Assembly (NCBI GenBank): GCA_013203665.1
Contig: JABMPU010000136.1
Location: 1-51,571 of the forward strand
Direction of reading: 5' to 3'
DNA from: Armatimonadota bacterium
GTDB lineage: Bacteria; Cloacimonadota; Cloacimonadia; Cloacimonadales; TCS61
DNA length: 51,571 bases
Shown: piece after piece, positions 28,379 to 38,355 of the stretch
Position numbering within the stretch: position 1 is the first letter of the stretch
Layout: each line of letters opens with the position of its first letter
Notes under the pieces: model-generated
Database searches by the model: none
Seen by the model: only the letters and a program-made list of their open reading frames with translations
Told to the model about the DNA's origin: nothing
Program-made: the position numbers and the translations under genes

Positions 28379-29516
28379 AAGTCAGCTCGTTCTCCATTGT
28401 TTTACGAATATCAGTAATTGAATTGATATTTGTCGGAATTTTCTTATTGCTGCCAATAAAAGCAAATGAATTTTCATCTTTTGGATGATAACCATGCATT
28501 CCGGACAACGCTTTCAATCCCATAAAACTTGGTACGATTAAAATTCCCGGTTTCATTAGAAAGAATAAATCACCAAACTTATGATCGGAAAAATATACAT
28601 GCATCTTTTTCAGTTCTTCATCAGGAATAATATAACCTTGTTCGATTTTTTTTAGTTCCTTTTCAATTATTTCTCGTGCTCCTTCTTTTAAGAACCAGAA
28701 GCGAGCCATCGTAGAATCATACATTGCCACATAATCTTTGCCAAATTTTAGATTAGTATTTTCGATTTTGGATATAATTTCAACAGTTCCGGAAACATCT
28801 GTCATTCCATGGTCCGAAAAAACATAAAAGCTGACATCATCATAAACCTGGTTTGCAGTTTTCAAAACTTCAGATATTTCATTCTCTAATGAACGAATTT
28901 TCTCTTCAACTTTTGGGTTTCCGGTTCCAAAAGCATGCATTACTCCATCAAGTTTTGGTAAGTACAAATAAAGAAATTCGATTTTACCTTCTTCTATTTT
29001 TTGTTTAGCGATTCCCAGGTTCTTTTCTTCAGGCAATCTCCAATTAGAGCAAAAATAAGGAATGTTATTTTCAACACAATAATCAAAAATTGTATCTGTT
29101 TTCAGAATTCCGCCAGGTACAAAATAATCTCTCTTTTCCAAATAATCGAAGTATTTAATATGTTTTAAAGGCATACTGTAAATTTCAAAATATCCGGTAT
29201 AACCATAAAACTTCACTAATATCTTACTTATCCAATGTCTAACTCTTCCTCGATCAAAGATAGAACGTGGTAAAAAAGATATATACTGCAATAGTTTGAA
29301 AGGAGATGTTTCTGGAGAATAATAAAAGCTGGACCAATGGGTATGTTCGTCCGGGTATCTTCCGGTTAAGATAGATGGATCTGCAGCAGAGGAAAATCCA
29401 AATGTGGTTCGCAATTTCTTGGAATCGATAATGATGTTCTCAAGAAACCCATAATGCTGATATATTTTCCAACCAAAAGCATCAATAAATGTATACAAAG
29501 CAAGCTTTTTACTCAT
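28368..29516 (-). CDS. Alkaline phosphatase superfamily / type I phosphodiesterase protein
   Basis: 382 aa; 'AADPSILTGRYPDEHTHWSSFYYSP', 'LYLPKLDGVMHAFGTGNPKVEEKI', 'FYVFSDHGMTDVSGTVEI', 'GMHGYHPKDENSFAFIG'. Confidence 0.82.
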   Translation of the reverse strand: MSKKLALYTFIDAFGWKIYQHYGFLENIIIDSKKLRTTFGFSSAADPSILTGRYPDEHTHWSSFYYSPETSPFKLLQYISFLPRSIFDRGRVRHWISKILVKFYGYTGYFEIYSMPLKHIKYFDYLEKRDYFVPGGILKTDTIFDYCVENNIPYFCSNWRLPEEKNLGIAKQKIEEGKIEFLYLYLPKLDGVMHAFGTGNPKVEEKIRSLENEISEVLKTANQVYDDVSFYVFSDHGMTDVSGTVEIISKIENTNLKFGKDYVAMYDSTMARFWFLKEGAREIIEKELKKIEQGYIIPDEELKKMHVYFSDHKFGDLFFLMKPGILIVPSFMGLKALSGMHGYHPKDENSFAFIGSNKKIPTNINSITDIRKTMENELTYGK

Positions 29517-30541
29517 ACTGAATAATCCAATTTCAAGTTTCTAATAATAAATCCTTTCTTTAATATTTTCTTTTTATATGTGTTAAAGCTAACTCCACAC
29601 CTTAATCCCATTTTATGAACAAACACTTTTTTCCAATCATCTTTGAACTTTCTGTTTATCATCTCCTTATCATATATTTCCTGAATCAGATTAATGAATT
29701 TTTCTCGATGTTCTTTCATCCTTTGAATAGTTTCACTTCTAATATATTCAGGATCAATGTCTTTCTTGATCATTTCTTCAATACCGTTTGCAACTGCTTC
29801 AGGATTATCTTTCACAATTTTCACAAATCTTGAATTAAATAGTGCATCTCGACCACCGACACTTATTGTGGAAACTATCGGAATTCCGGAAAGCAGATAT
29901 TCCGCACTGACAAACATGGCTCCTTCAATTGCAGACAAACACAATCCTACTTTCGCCTGATTCATGTATTGGGCAACTCTAAATGAAAACACTTTTTCTA
30001 TCCATTTTGCATCCGGCAGAATCTTCATAATATGCTGATAGTGTTCTTCTTCATTTTGAGTGAATGAACCGATCAACAAAAGATTTTTAACTTTTATTGC
30101 CAGCTCATGCCGTTTAAAAGGTGTTATTCGAGCCAGATATATTGCATCATATTTCTTTTTGATTTTTGGTTTTATTTTGTATCTTTTCTCATCGATAAAA
30201 GCATTTTGGTTGCAAAATATACTCGTTAAATCATTTTCGAGAAAAAACTCATTCTCTTCGATTGAATTACAAAGAAAAATATATTTTGTTTTAGGATAAA
30301 TATTTTTGAAAATTGCAATTTCTTTTTGAATTTTATCAACATCTCTTTTATCCTTATACCAACCAGATTGGTATAAAAAATATACGTTTCTATTATGAGG
30401 AATTGTTTTAAAAATTTCGCTCTGATTTTTCAAAAAATCAAACCAATAAGTTATGAGTATAATCGGCTTATGACTGATGACATAACATTCCAGCGATTTT
30501 TTCTTTAACATACTCTTTAGAAATTTTATGATGATCCTCAT
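29513..30541 (-). CDS. Glycosyltransferase, GT-B fold (GT4-like)
   Basis: 'YDAIYLARITPFKRHELAIKVKNLLLIGS', 'VAQYMNQAKVGLCLSAIEGAMFVSAEYLLSGIPIVSTISVGGRDALF'. ATG at 30541 preferred (GGAAGGATTA upstream). Confidence 0.78.
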   Translation of the reverse strand: MRIIIKFLKSMLKKKSLECYVISHKPIILITYWFDFLKNQSEIFKTIPHNRNVYFLYQSGWYKDKRDVDKIQKEIAIFKNIYPKTKYIFLCNSIEENEFFLENDLTSIFCNQNAFIDEKRYKIKPKIKKKYDAIYLARITPFKRHELAIKVKNLLLIGSFTQNEEEHYQHIMKILPDAKWIEKVFSFRVAQYMNQAKVGLCLSAIEGAMFVSAEYLLSGIPIVSTISVGGRDALFNSRFVKIVKDNPEAVANGIEEMIKKDIDPEYIRSETIQRMKEHREKFINLIQEIYDKEMINRKFKDDWKKVFVHKMGLRCGVSFNTYKKKILKKGFIIRNLKLDYSV

Positions 30542-30574
30542 TAATCCTTCCACAAATTATAAAAAAAGAAATAA

Positions 30575-32017
30575 TTACTTTTCGATAAAACGTGATTCAT
30601 CCTCCACAATTCTGCTCCAGATTGAGAAAAAACGGTTGAAAAGAGCTTTGAAAAAAATCTTCAAATCTAATTTTAGAGAGTAATTGTTACAGTAATAAAG
30701 CTCATTAATATCAATTTCGAATTCAGAAGGTTTAGCCGAAACCATAGCAGAATAATCGAAAACGCCTGGTTGATAAGAAGGAAGTTTATTTAAGTGCATT
30801 AATGCACCGGAGGATTGAGGAAGAATACGATTTCCAACTAAAAAAATATCTTTTTTCAGAACATTTTTATAAAGAGGATATTTATTGAGAGAAAGACGAA
30901 AGAATAAAGTAGAAAGAAAATTTGGTGTTATAACTCTCCAATAATACAATTTTTTAGAATCTCCATTAAGAGTAAGATAGCACAATCGTCTGCTTTTTCG
31001 TAAATGTCCCAACCTTTGTATACCCAGGAAAAGTAGATAAGGAATTGCTCCAATAATCAAGAGAAAAAGAGCGATGGTGGAATGAACAAACCGTCGGAAA
31101 GACTTCGTCATAATATTCTTCTGGATATCGGAAACAAGAAAATCATCGACAATCTGGGTGAATTCACCAGTGAAAGGATCGATTACTTTTCTCTTATGAA
31201 TGATTTTATCTATAATCTCCAGGTCGCTTCCAATGTAACATAAATCATAAATTATGCTTTTTACAATTGTAGTAGAGAAATCAACAATCACGTTATTTCC
31301 GATAATCGTATCCGGACCAATTTTACATTCTGACTTTATCTGAACATTATCACCCAGCATTAAAGGTTTTTCAGTCTCAACGGATTTGGGATACACAACA
31401 TTTTTACCAAGAAAAACACCATTTTCATTGCTGTAGCCCGGTAGCACAAAATCACTTTGATGGTCACGGATCAAATTGATACTCAAAGCATAATACGATT
31501 GAATACTATTAACTGGAGTAAAGAAAAATCCAGGTTTATTAAATTCAGGAATTTTATCCAAATTAATATTGAATTTATTTGTTTCCTTTTTCAAAAGATA
31601 AATTGCTGAATCTTCTTTTGTGATTTTTCGATCCGAATTAATCTTTGATAAAAACGGATAGGTTTTCTTGTCTTTTTGGTAATGAAGAAAGTCATATCCA
31701 AAAATAATGAGAAGGTCTGAATCTTTACAGAAACTGGAATTCTTAAGGAAAATCTTATTCAGACTATCATCTGGTTTCACCAATCCGTAAGAAAGGGTAA
31801 TTCCCCACTGTGTACCATCACCAAAATAACTTTCTAAGTCTGTATTAGAATGGTTAATGATAACTCTGGCTTCTGAAATTCCTATTAGAGTGCAGAAATC
31901 AATATAATATTCCAGAAGTGGTTTATTCAGAATTCGGAGAAAATAAGGCTGTACATCAGAGAAGTATTCTTTTAACCATTTAGTTTGCTCCGGTAAACAA
32001 TAAATAAGGCATTTCAT
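30575..32017 (-). CDS. Fusion protein: degenerate sugar nucleotidyltransferase + left-handed beta-helix + degenerate monotopic PGT-like domain
   Basis: 480 aa; N-term 'YFLRILNKPLLEYYIDFCTLIGISEARVIIN' NTase-like; hexapeptide-like 'GDNVQIKSECKIGPDTIIGNNVIVDFSTTIVKSIIYDLCYIGSDLEI'; C-term 'YPLYKNVLKKDIFLVGNRI...PGVFDYSAM...ELYYCNNYSLKLDLKIFFKAL' aligns with the PGT at 32421-33146. Confidence 0.75.
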   Translation of the reverse strand: MKCLIYCLPEQTKWLKEYFSDVQPYFLRILNKPLLEYYIDFCTLIGISEARVIINHSNTDLESYFGDGTQWGITLSYGLVKPDDSLNKIFLKNSSFCKDSDLLIIFGYDFLHYQKDKKTYPFLSKINSDRKITKEDSAIYLLKKETNKFNINLDKIPEFNKPGFFFTPVNSIQSYYALSINLIRDHQSDFVLPGYSNENGVFLGKNVVYPKSVETEKPLMLGDNVQIKSECKIGPDTIIGNNVIVDFSTTIVKSIIYDLCYIGSDLEIIDKIIHKRKVIDPFTGEFTQIVDDFLVSDIQKNIMTKSFRRFVHSTIALFLLIIGAIPYLLFLGIQRLGHLRKSRRLCYLTLNGDSKKLYYWRVITPNFLSTLFFRLSLNKYPLYKNVLKKDIFLVGNRILPQSSGALMHLNKLPSYQPGVFDYSAMVSAKPSEFEIDINELYYCNNYSLKLDLKIFFKALFNRFFSIWSRIVEDESRFIEK

Positions 32018-32032
32018 AATACCAACCTTATA

Positions 32033-32377
32033 TTAATTTTGGATTTCTTTGATAGCGATTAATGCAGCTTCTACATCATCGAAAACCTCAAAAACTTTGT
32101 AAGCTCTGGTAATATTAAATACCATACGCGGTTTTGGTTGAAGATTTGCAATATAAACATCTCCGTTCAATTCAGAAGAGTGTTTCAATGAACTGATTAT
32201 TGCTCCCAGTCCGGTACTATCAATGAATTCCAGTTCCGAAAAATCCATTACAAAGAAAATTACTTCTTCCAAATAAGATTGAAACTTTTCTTTCAGTTCT
32301 CTTGCATTGGCTGCATCCAGACGCCCGATAATCTTGATGATTCCCGTTTTTCCATCTTTTTTGAACTCAATTGTCAT
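32033..32377 (-). CDS. STAS domain anti-sigma factor antagonist (RsbV/SpoIIAA-like)
   Basis: 114 aa; 'IKIIGRLDAANARELKEKFQSYL', 'FVMDFSELEFIDSTGLGAIISSLKHSSELNGDVYIANL' with the phospho-acceptor D-S-T-G motif. Confidence 0.92.
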   Translation of the reverse strand: MTIEFKKDGKTGIIKIIGRLDAANARELKEKFQSYLEEVIFFVMDFSELEFIDSTGLGAIISSLKHSSELNGDVYIANLQPKPRMVFNITRAYKVFEVFDDVEAALIAIKEIQN

Positions 32378-32420
32378 CTTATCCTCCTATTTTTTTCTTA
32401 AATTTATTATTTTGAAAAAT

Positions 32421-33146
32421 TTAATAAGCTCCTTTTCCTGTAATAACGGCAGGTATTGTCTTTAATAAAATAATTATATCTTTAAAGACACTTTGGCTGC
32501 CAATATATTGCTTGTCCAATTCTACTTGTTCTCTGAATGGGATATCGCTTCTGCCACTTATTTGCCAGATTCCGGTTATGCCGGGAATTGTGTGCAATCT
32601 TTTACGGTCTTCAAGCGTATATTCATTAACTTCTCGCGGTAGGGGTGGTCGCGGACCGACAAGACTCATATCTCCTTTCAGAACATTAATAAGCTGGGGA
32701 AGCTCATCAATGCTGAAGCGACGAAGAAAACGACCCACCTTTGTTATTCTCGGGTCTTGCTTTATCTTAAAAATCACACCATCTTTAGATTCATTTTCAT
32801 TCATAAGTTGATCTTTAAAATCTTCCGCTCCCACATACATTGAACGAAATTTATAAAAATCAAAAGATTTACCATCTTTTCCAACTCTAACCTGACTGTA
32901 GAAAAACGGGCCATAATTTTCAATTACAATCGCTAGAGCTGTAATTAAAAAAAGTGGTGAAAAAATTATCAGAAAACTCATTGAGAGAATTATATCTAAA
33001 AACCGTTTTAAAAAATAAGAAAATTTAACAATAAATTCCCATAATAAGACTTTCCGTCTGTATTTAATTTGTTTATGCTTCAGTTTCTTATCTGTGTATG
33101 TATGCATCATTTCTTTTCTTAACTCATGATCAACGGGCATAAACAC
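32421..33146 (-). CDS. Sugar transferase (polyprenyl-phosphate phosphoglycosyltransferase)
   Basis: 241 aa; 'FFYSQVRVGKDGKSFDFYKFRSM', 'SIDELPQLINVLKGDMSLVGPRPPLP', 'PGITGIWQISGRSDIPF'. Confidence 0.94.
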   Translation of the reverse strand: MFMPVDHELRKEMMHTYTDKKLKHKQIKYRRKVLLWEFIVKFSYFLKRFLDIILSMSFLIIFSPLFLITALAIVIENYGPFFYSQVRVGKDGKSFDFYKFRSMYVGAEDFKDQLMNENESKDGVIFKIKQDPRITKVGRFLRRFSIDELPQLINVLKGDMSLVGPRPPLPREVNEYTLEDRKRLHTIPGITGIWQISGRSDIPFREQVELDKQYIGSQSVFKDIIILLKTIPAVITGKGAY

Positions 33147-33411
33147 TCCAAACTAAAGGCTGTTAAAGAGATTTCATTATCATCAAACATCGATTAGAAC
33201 AATAATACTAAACTAACATTTCCACATTTGGCTCAAACTTTGAAATACCGAGAAAATTATTAAATTCTTTAAAACACACCCCAAGTAAAATAGAAAAAGC
33301 TAAATATTTCTTCGGCTACCATTGTTATATTGCAGTTTTATTTGTCAAAAAGTTTTTTTATCTTATGATTTACATCGAAATTAATCAATTTCAATTGTAT
33401 TAGTTTGTATA

Positions 33412-35139
33412 CTATAAAATCTCTTTATCCTCATTCCAACTTGGAAGCTCATAACAGGGTGAATATGGAATAATAAGTCTTTTCTTAACATCTAATAAGT
33501 AATAATTATGTTTAGGATATGATGCAAGTAATTCTTTATTTCGACCTAGCAAGCTGCGTGCATAAATAATCGAGCCATCCAGATTCACATTATTAAGCTG
33601 AAAACCAGCCATATACGGGTAAATGCGCTTCTCATCGGGATTACTTATCAAAACAAGAGCCGGTTTTTTTACAGATTGTGTAACAAGATTTTCAATGTTG
33701 TATAAAACTCCTCTTTGATGAAAAATTGAAAACCTTGATGGAAGAACACCTAATATCGAAATCAGCAAAGTTGTAATCCAAAAAATAAATATAAATTTTA
33801 CTATTATAACTTTTGTATTTTTACTTTTTGGAAATAAATAGTTTGGTAAAATCATCAAACCTCGTCCCGAAGTAGCAAGCATCAAAGGAAAAAGTTCAAA
33901 ATAAAAACGAGGACCGTAGCTTAATCCATGATTTCTATACAATCCATATCCTATTATGTAAAATACTGTCAATAAACATATTGCTTTTGACCTATTTTCG
34001 CGTGAAAACAGGTAAACAGAAAAAGGGAGCAATGAAAGTAACGGGATACCAAGTAAATCTACTGAAAGACCAGTTAGATTGATCAAGGTGTTTTTTATAG
34101 TATGAACACCCAAGCCGATTGTTTCGTTTGGTAGAGCAATTTGATGTGGAGTAACAAATGGATTTCCGGTTAAACAGAAATTATAGCCTAAAAATAATGT
34201 TATAAACGGTAATATTCCTATTACCACTAATGATAAAAAGCTATAAATTTTTATTTTCAGATGGTTATGCTTTGCCCGTAAAATCCAATAGAAACATGTA
34301 AATATTACTAAAATCAGAGCTGAAAAAGGACGGCAGAGCAGCACCATACCACAACATAATCCTATGCCCAAAGGTTTCCATCTATCGGATAAATTACAAT
34401 TCAATATCCAGACCACTGCAATTGTAAAAAAAATCGCTGTTAAGATATGAGAAAAATAGCTCGCTCCTTGAAAAAGAACAAAGGGTGACAAAATCATGAA
34501 TGCACCTGAAATCAGGCCTACAGATTTACTGAAAAGTCTGGAACCTGCCCATACTGTAACAATGAGTAATATGGCTGTCAAGATAGGATTAATAGCATAA
34601 CTTATCCCTAAGAGCACTCCAGGAGTTAGAATCAGGCTGTGACCGGGGAAAAAGGAGCCAAACCATTTTTCACTCGTTAGCACAATGAGTCTCAAATTGA
34701 AAAAATCTCCGGATACAACCGGAGGATTAACCCACAATTTGCCCGCAGCAAACAGCTTAGCTTGGAAGAGATAATTAGCTTCATCCCATATATGAGCTCG
34801 CGTTTTAAAAACAAGAATACAAATAAGAATACATTCAACAAAAATAATAAAAGAAAGAATAGTTGTTATCCCAATCGGTTTATTCTTCATCCTTCTTATT
34901 TTAATGATAACAGAATCAAAGAGACGAGATAAAGATTTGTTATATTTAGTTCGGATTAATACAGATCCGATCAGAATAGTTGCAGGTAAAAGGATCAGAA
35001 TATCACGGAAATATATTATACCTTTGTAGTCAGCAGGTCTTAGTGGAAGCAAGTATTCCCAAATCGAACGACCAATTAGCAGTAAAAAACCAAGAATTAA
35101 CAAAAGTAATTGGTTGAGTGTGAATTTGTGTGTATTCAT
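33412..35139 (-). CDS. GT-C type (GT39/ArnT-like) membrane glycosyltransferase
   Basis: 575 aa polytopic; 'AHIWDEANYLFQAKLFAAGKLWVNPPVV' first periplasmic loop with acidic D-E, 'GSFFPGHSLILTPGVLLGI', 'GPRFYFELFPLMLATSGRGL'. Confidence 0.75.
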   Translation of the reverse strand: MNTHKFTLNQLLLLILGFLLLIGRSIWEYLLPLRPADYKGIIYFRDILILLPATILIGSVLIRTKYNKSLSRLFDSVIIKIRRMKNKPIGITTILSFIIFVECILICILVFKTRAHIWDEANYLFQAKLFAAGKLWVNPPVVSGDFFNLRLIVLTSEKWFGSFFPGHSLILTPGVLLGISYAINPILTAILLIVTVWAGSRLFSKSVGLISGAFMILSPFVLFQGASYFSHILTAIFFTIAVVWILNCNLSDRWKPLGIGLCCGMVLLCRPFSALILVIFTCFYWILRAKHNHLKIKIYSFLSLVVIGILPFITLFLGYNFCLTGNPFVTPHQIALPNETIGLGVHTIKNTLINLTGLSVDLLGIPLLSLLPFSVYLFSRENRSKAICLLTVFYIIGYGLYRNHGLSYGPRFYFELFPLMLATSGRGLMILPNYLFPKSKNTKVIIVKFIFIFWITTLLISILGVLPSRFSIFHQRGVLYNIENLVTQSVKKPALVLISNPDEKRIYPYMAGFQLNNVNLDGSIIYARSLLGRNKELLASYPKHNYYLLDVKKRLIIPYSPCYELPSWNEDKEIL

Positions 35140-36275
35140 ACAGAACTGATGTGTTTTTTTTTGTATTCCTCAAATTTTCTTACAATCTTTCTGGCATGTT
35201 TTGCCCAATCAAATTCCTGTGCTCTTTCCAAGCCCTTTTTTATCATTTCTTTCCTGAGATTAGAATCTGACATCATTTTTAAAATGCAGTCATGAATATC
35301 ATCCACATCCTCCGGATCGAATGTAAGTACAGCATCTCCTCCTACTTCCGGTAATGATGATGAATTCGAGCAGATAACCGGAGTTCCGCAGGCCATTGCT
35401 TCAGCTAAAGGAATTCCAAAACCTTCAAATAAAGATGGAAAAATATAGAGCGAAGAACAATGATAAAGATCAATCAGAGTTTCATCCTTAACAAAACCCA
35501 AAAAATGTATTCTTTCTCTGTCAGATATTTTCCTGGTGTAATCTATAACGATTCGACCTCCCAGCCAGATGCTGCCGGCAAAAACAAGGTCGTATTCCTT
35601 TTTTATGGATTCAGGGAGTTTTTCATAAGCTTTAATCAAACGAAGATGGTTTTTCCCGGGATGTTCAATTCTGGAGATATACAGAAAGAATTTTTTCTTT
35701 AAATTATGAGGAAAAACCGTAGAAGCTGAATAATCCATATTATATTTTTTCTTATCATAACTGTTCATATTCACAAAAACCTTATCCTTATCGAGGTGGT
35801 AGAATTTGAGCAGATCTTTTTTTGTGCTTTCACTGACTGCAAAAATCGAGTTTGCCCTTTTAACGAAAATTGGGATAACATTCTTAATATAAAACATTCT
35901 GATTGGATCATATTTCTGCGGAATGTGATACTGAGAAAGATCATGAAAAGCAACGATTGTAAATTTGGGATATCTACAAAATATACGACGCTGACCTGCG
36001 GATAGAAAAATAAAATCGTACTTCTTGAAACTCCAGAAAATTGGCAGGATAAACAGGTGCCAGGTCAAGTTAATAAGAGGCTTGGCTAAATAATTTGGAA
36101 TTGTAATAATTTTCAAATTAGGATGTTTTACCGGGAAAATCGATTCATCCATTTTAAGAAGCAGTAGTTCGACTTGATTAAATTTTACCAGTTCCTCTAC
36201 AACGCAGTTAAGATAGGAGGAAATACCTGATTTTCCATTGTCATAAGCCATTCCACTGATAAATATTTTGTACAT
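35136..36275 (-). CDS. Glycosyltransferase family 4
   Basis: 379 aa; 'FLYISRIEHPGKNHLRLIKAYEKLP', 'SLYIFPSLFEGFGIPLAEAMACGTPVICSNSSSLPEVGGDAVLTFDPED'. Confidence 0.92.
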   Translation of the reverse strand: MYKIFISGMAYDNGKSGISSYLNCVVEELVKFNQVELLLLKMDESIFPVKHPNLKIITIPNYLAKPLINLTWHLFILPIFWSFKKYDFIFLSAGQRRIFCRYPKFTIVAFHDLSQYHIPQKYDPIRMFYIKNVIPIFVKRANSIFAVSESTKKDLLKFYHLDKDKVFVNMNSYDKKKYNMDYSASTVFPHNLKKKFFLYISRIEHPGKNHLRLIKAYEKLPESIKKEYDLVFAGSIWLGGRIVIDYTRKISDRERIHFLGFVKDETLIDLYHCSSLYIFPSLFEGFGIPLAEAMACGTPVICSNSSSLPEVGGDAVLTFDPEDVDDIHDCILKMMSDSNLRKEMIKKGLERAQEFDWAKHARKIVRKFEEYKKKHISSV

Positions 36276-36286
36276 TTTTCTTCCTG

Positions 36287-37123
36287 TTATTTACAGATTA
36301 TTTTATTCAGTTCGGAAAAATTAATGAATTTGAAATCCTCGTTTTCCCATAAGGAGAGTATTCGATTCTTAAAAGCTGTATATAATTCTTGGTTCAGATT
36401 TTTTCCGTTAAAGAATTCCCAATTGTGAACAACAAGTACAGCAATTTTATGTGAAAAGAGATATTTATCCAATATTAAAGAGCTTTTTTTAATTTCTTTA
36501 AACTTTGAGAATTGACAGCCCGGATGCTGAAGAACTAAAAAATTATCTTTGAAAATGTAATTATTATTTCGAAGTTTCATTAAATAATATTTAATTAGAA
36601 ATGATTTTGGAATCTTGGCTTTATCAATCCAACCGAGTGAAAAAGTATCAAAACTTTTTTGCAAAGCCAGAAAAGCTTTTTCACTGTATTTATCTTGGGG
36701 AGCCACAAAAGTTTTAGATTTCTTTTCAAACGCAAGTTCAAGAATTTTCGAACCTCTATTTAATTTTTCGTTGATTACACTTTCCTCTTCTATCTCAAAT
36801 TCAAAGTTTCCAACTTCACTTTTATGAGTGAAACCGTGAAGAAGAAATTCTGCATTTCTTAATGACCTCAAATCTTTGATTAATTCTTTGTTTTCATTTA
36901 TGGGAAATTGTTTCTCTTGTCCCCGAAATTCTTTTGGAATAAATGGTTCATAAATATTATCAGAAGAATGATCAGAAAAGGTTTTCGCAGATGCATCTAC
37001 ATTTGGTATAATAGCAAAATTGATTGGAATATTTCTTTCAAAAATAAAACTGTAAACTTTATTTAAATTTTCAATTTTTGTGAAAAAATTTACATCATCA
37101 TCACGAATTATAACATATTTCAT
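36287..37123 (-). CDS. Polysaccharide deacetylase-like protein (DUF2334-like)
   Basis: 278 aa; 'YVIIRDDDVNFFTKIENLNKVYSFIFERNIPINFAIIPNV', 'FLLHGFTHKSE'. Confidence 0.72.
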   Translation of the reverse strand: MKYVIIRDDDVNFFTKIENLNKVYSFIFERNIPINFAIIPNVDASAKTFSDHSSDNIYEPFIPKEFRGQEKQFPINENKELIKDLRSLRNAEFLLHGFTHKSEVGNFEFEIEEESVINEKLNRGSKILELAFEKKSKTFVAPQDKYSEKAFLALQKSFDTFSLGWIDKAKIPKSFLIKYYLMKLRNNNYIFKDNFLVLQHPGCQFSKFKEIKKSSLILDKYLFSHKIAVLVVHNWEFFNGKNLNQELYTAFKNRILSLWENEDFKFINFSELNKIICK

Positions 37124-38355
37124 TTGGAAACTTCTTCATATAATTCAATTAGTTTTTTTGTGATTTGCTGCCAGGAATAATTTCTCACAGATTTAAAAGC
37201 ATTTTGCGATATTTTTTTGGATAACTCTTTATTTTTCAAGATGTTCATTATTTTATCAGATAAATCTTCCGCTGAATTTTCATCAAAAAAGCAGCCATTT
37301 TCGTTATCTTTTACAAAAGATACTAATCCACCAACTTTGGCGCATATCACTGGTTTTTTAGCTGACCATGCTTCCAGGATAACGATTCCAAACGTTTCAT
37401 ATTTGCTGGGCAGAACAAATAGATCACAAGCAGAATAAGCATCAAATAGAGTGCTGTCATCAAACTCAATATTGGCTAACAGGATAACGGAATCTCCCAG
37501 ATTTTTATCCGAAATTTTCTTTTGAATTTCTTCATAATATTGTAGGTCGTACACCACTCCGATTAGAACAAGTTTCATATCAGGAATTTCCTGTTTTACT
37601 TTTTTAAAAGCATCTATCAAAAGCAACTGATTTTTCTGAGAATAAAAACCACTCACACAAAGCAGGAGTTTCTCATTTTCTGAAATCTGATGTTTTTCCC
37701 TGAATTCTGCACCATTTCCAGAGGAAAATTTTTCAATATCTACTCCGTTGGGAATGTACACTACTTTCTGGTTGGGATATTTTTCTTTTAATAAATCTCT
37801 TTCCTTTTCACCAACACAAATGATGGCATCAGCACCTTGAATATTTTTTTTTGAACCAATAATATAATCCAGTATCTTTCCATAATTCAAACTGCCTTTC
37901 ATTGGAGCAACCATTGCATCTAATTGTTTTTGGGGTAGATCCATAAAACCACCATGAATAGAAGTAACATAAGGAATTTTTCTTAATTTTGAGACGAGTC
38001 GAACAAATCCTGCCATTGTTCCGCCGGCATGAAGGTGAAATACTTTAATATTCTTGGTGAAAAGGAGAGAGAAAAAAAATGTAAATGATAGCACATTCCC
38101 TGCTCGCTTATCAAGAAGTAATTTATTGTTCCTTTTCAAACCCAAACGAGGATAAAAGTATGAAAACCTCCTAACAGGAATATCGAAAATCGTTTCCTTC
38201 TTTTTCTTGGAAAGAGCAAGAGAAGTGAAGATTTCAACATCATAATCAGCTTTAACAAGTTCTCTGGAAGTTTCGATAATAACTGTTTCAATTCCGCCCC
38301 ATTCTTCTTTTACAAATCTTCGGGGAATATGTAGTATTTTACCTTTATTATTCAT
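37120..38355 (-). CDS. Glycosyltransferase family 4
   Basis: 'ILHIPRRFVKEEWGGIETVIIETSRELV', 'VFHLHAGGTMAGF', 'DLFVLPSKYETFGIVILEAWSAKKPVICAKVGGLVSFV'. ATG at 38355 preferred over the ORF-track start 38460, which overlaps the neighbour by 113 bp. Confidence 0.9.
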   Translation of the reverse strand: MNNKGKILHIPRRFVKEEWGGIETVIIETSRELVKADYDVEIFTSLALSKKKKETIFDIPVRRFSYFYPRLGLKRNNKLLLDKRAGNVLSFTFFFSLLFTKNIKVFHLHAGGTMAGFVRLVSKLRKIPYVTSIHGGFMDLPQKQLDAMVAPMKGSLNYGKILDYIIGSKKNIQGADAIICVGEKERDLLKEKYPNQKVVYIPNGVDIEKFSSGNGAEFREKHQISENEKLLLCVSGFYSQKNQLLLIDAFKKVKQEIPDMKLVLIGVVYDLQYYEEIQKKISDKNLGDSVILLANIEFDDSTLFDAYSACDLFVLPSKYETFGIVILEAWSAKKPVICAKVGGLVSFVKDNENGCFFDENSAEDLSDKIMNILKNKELSKKISQNAFKSVRNYSWQQITKKLIELYEEVSK

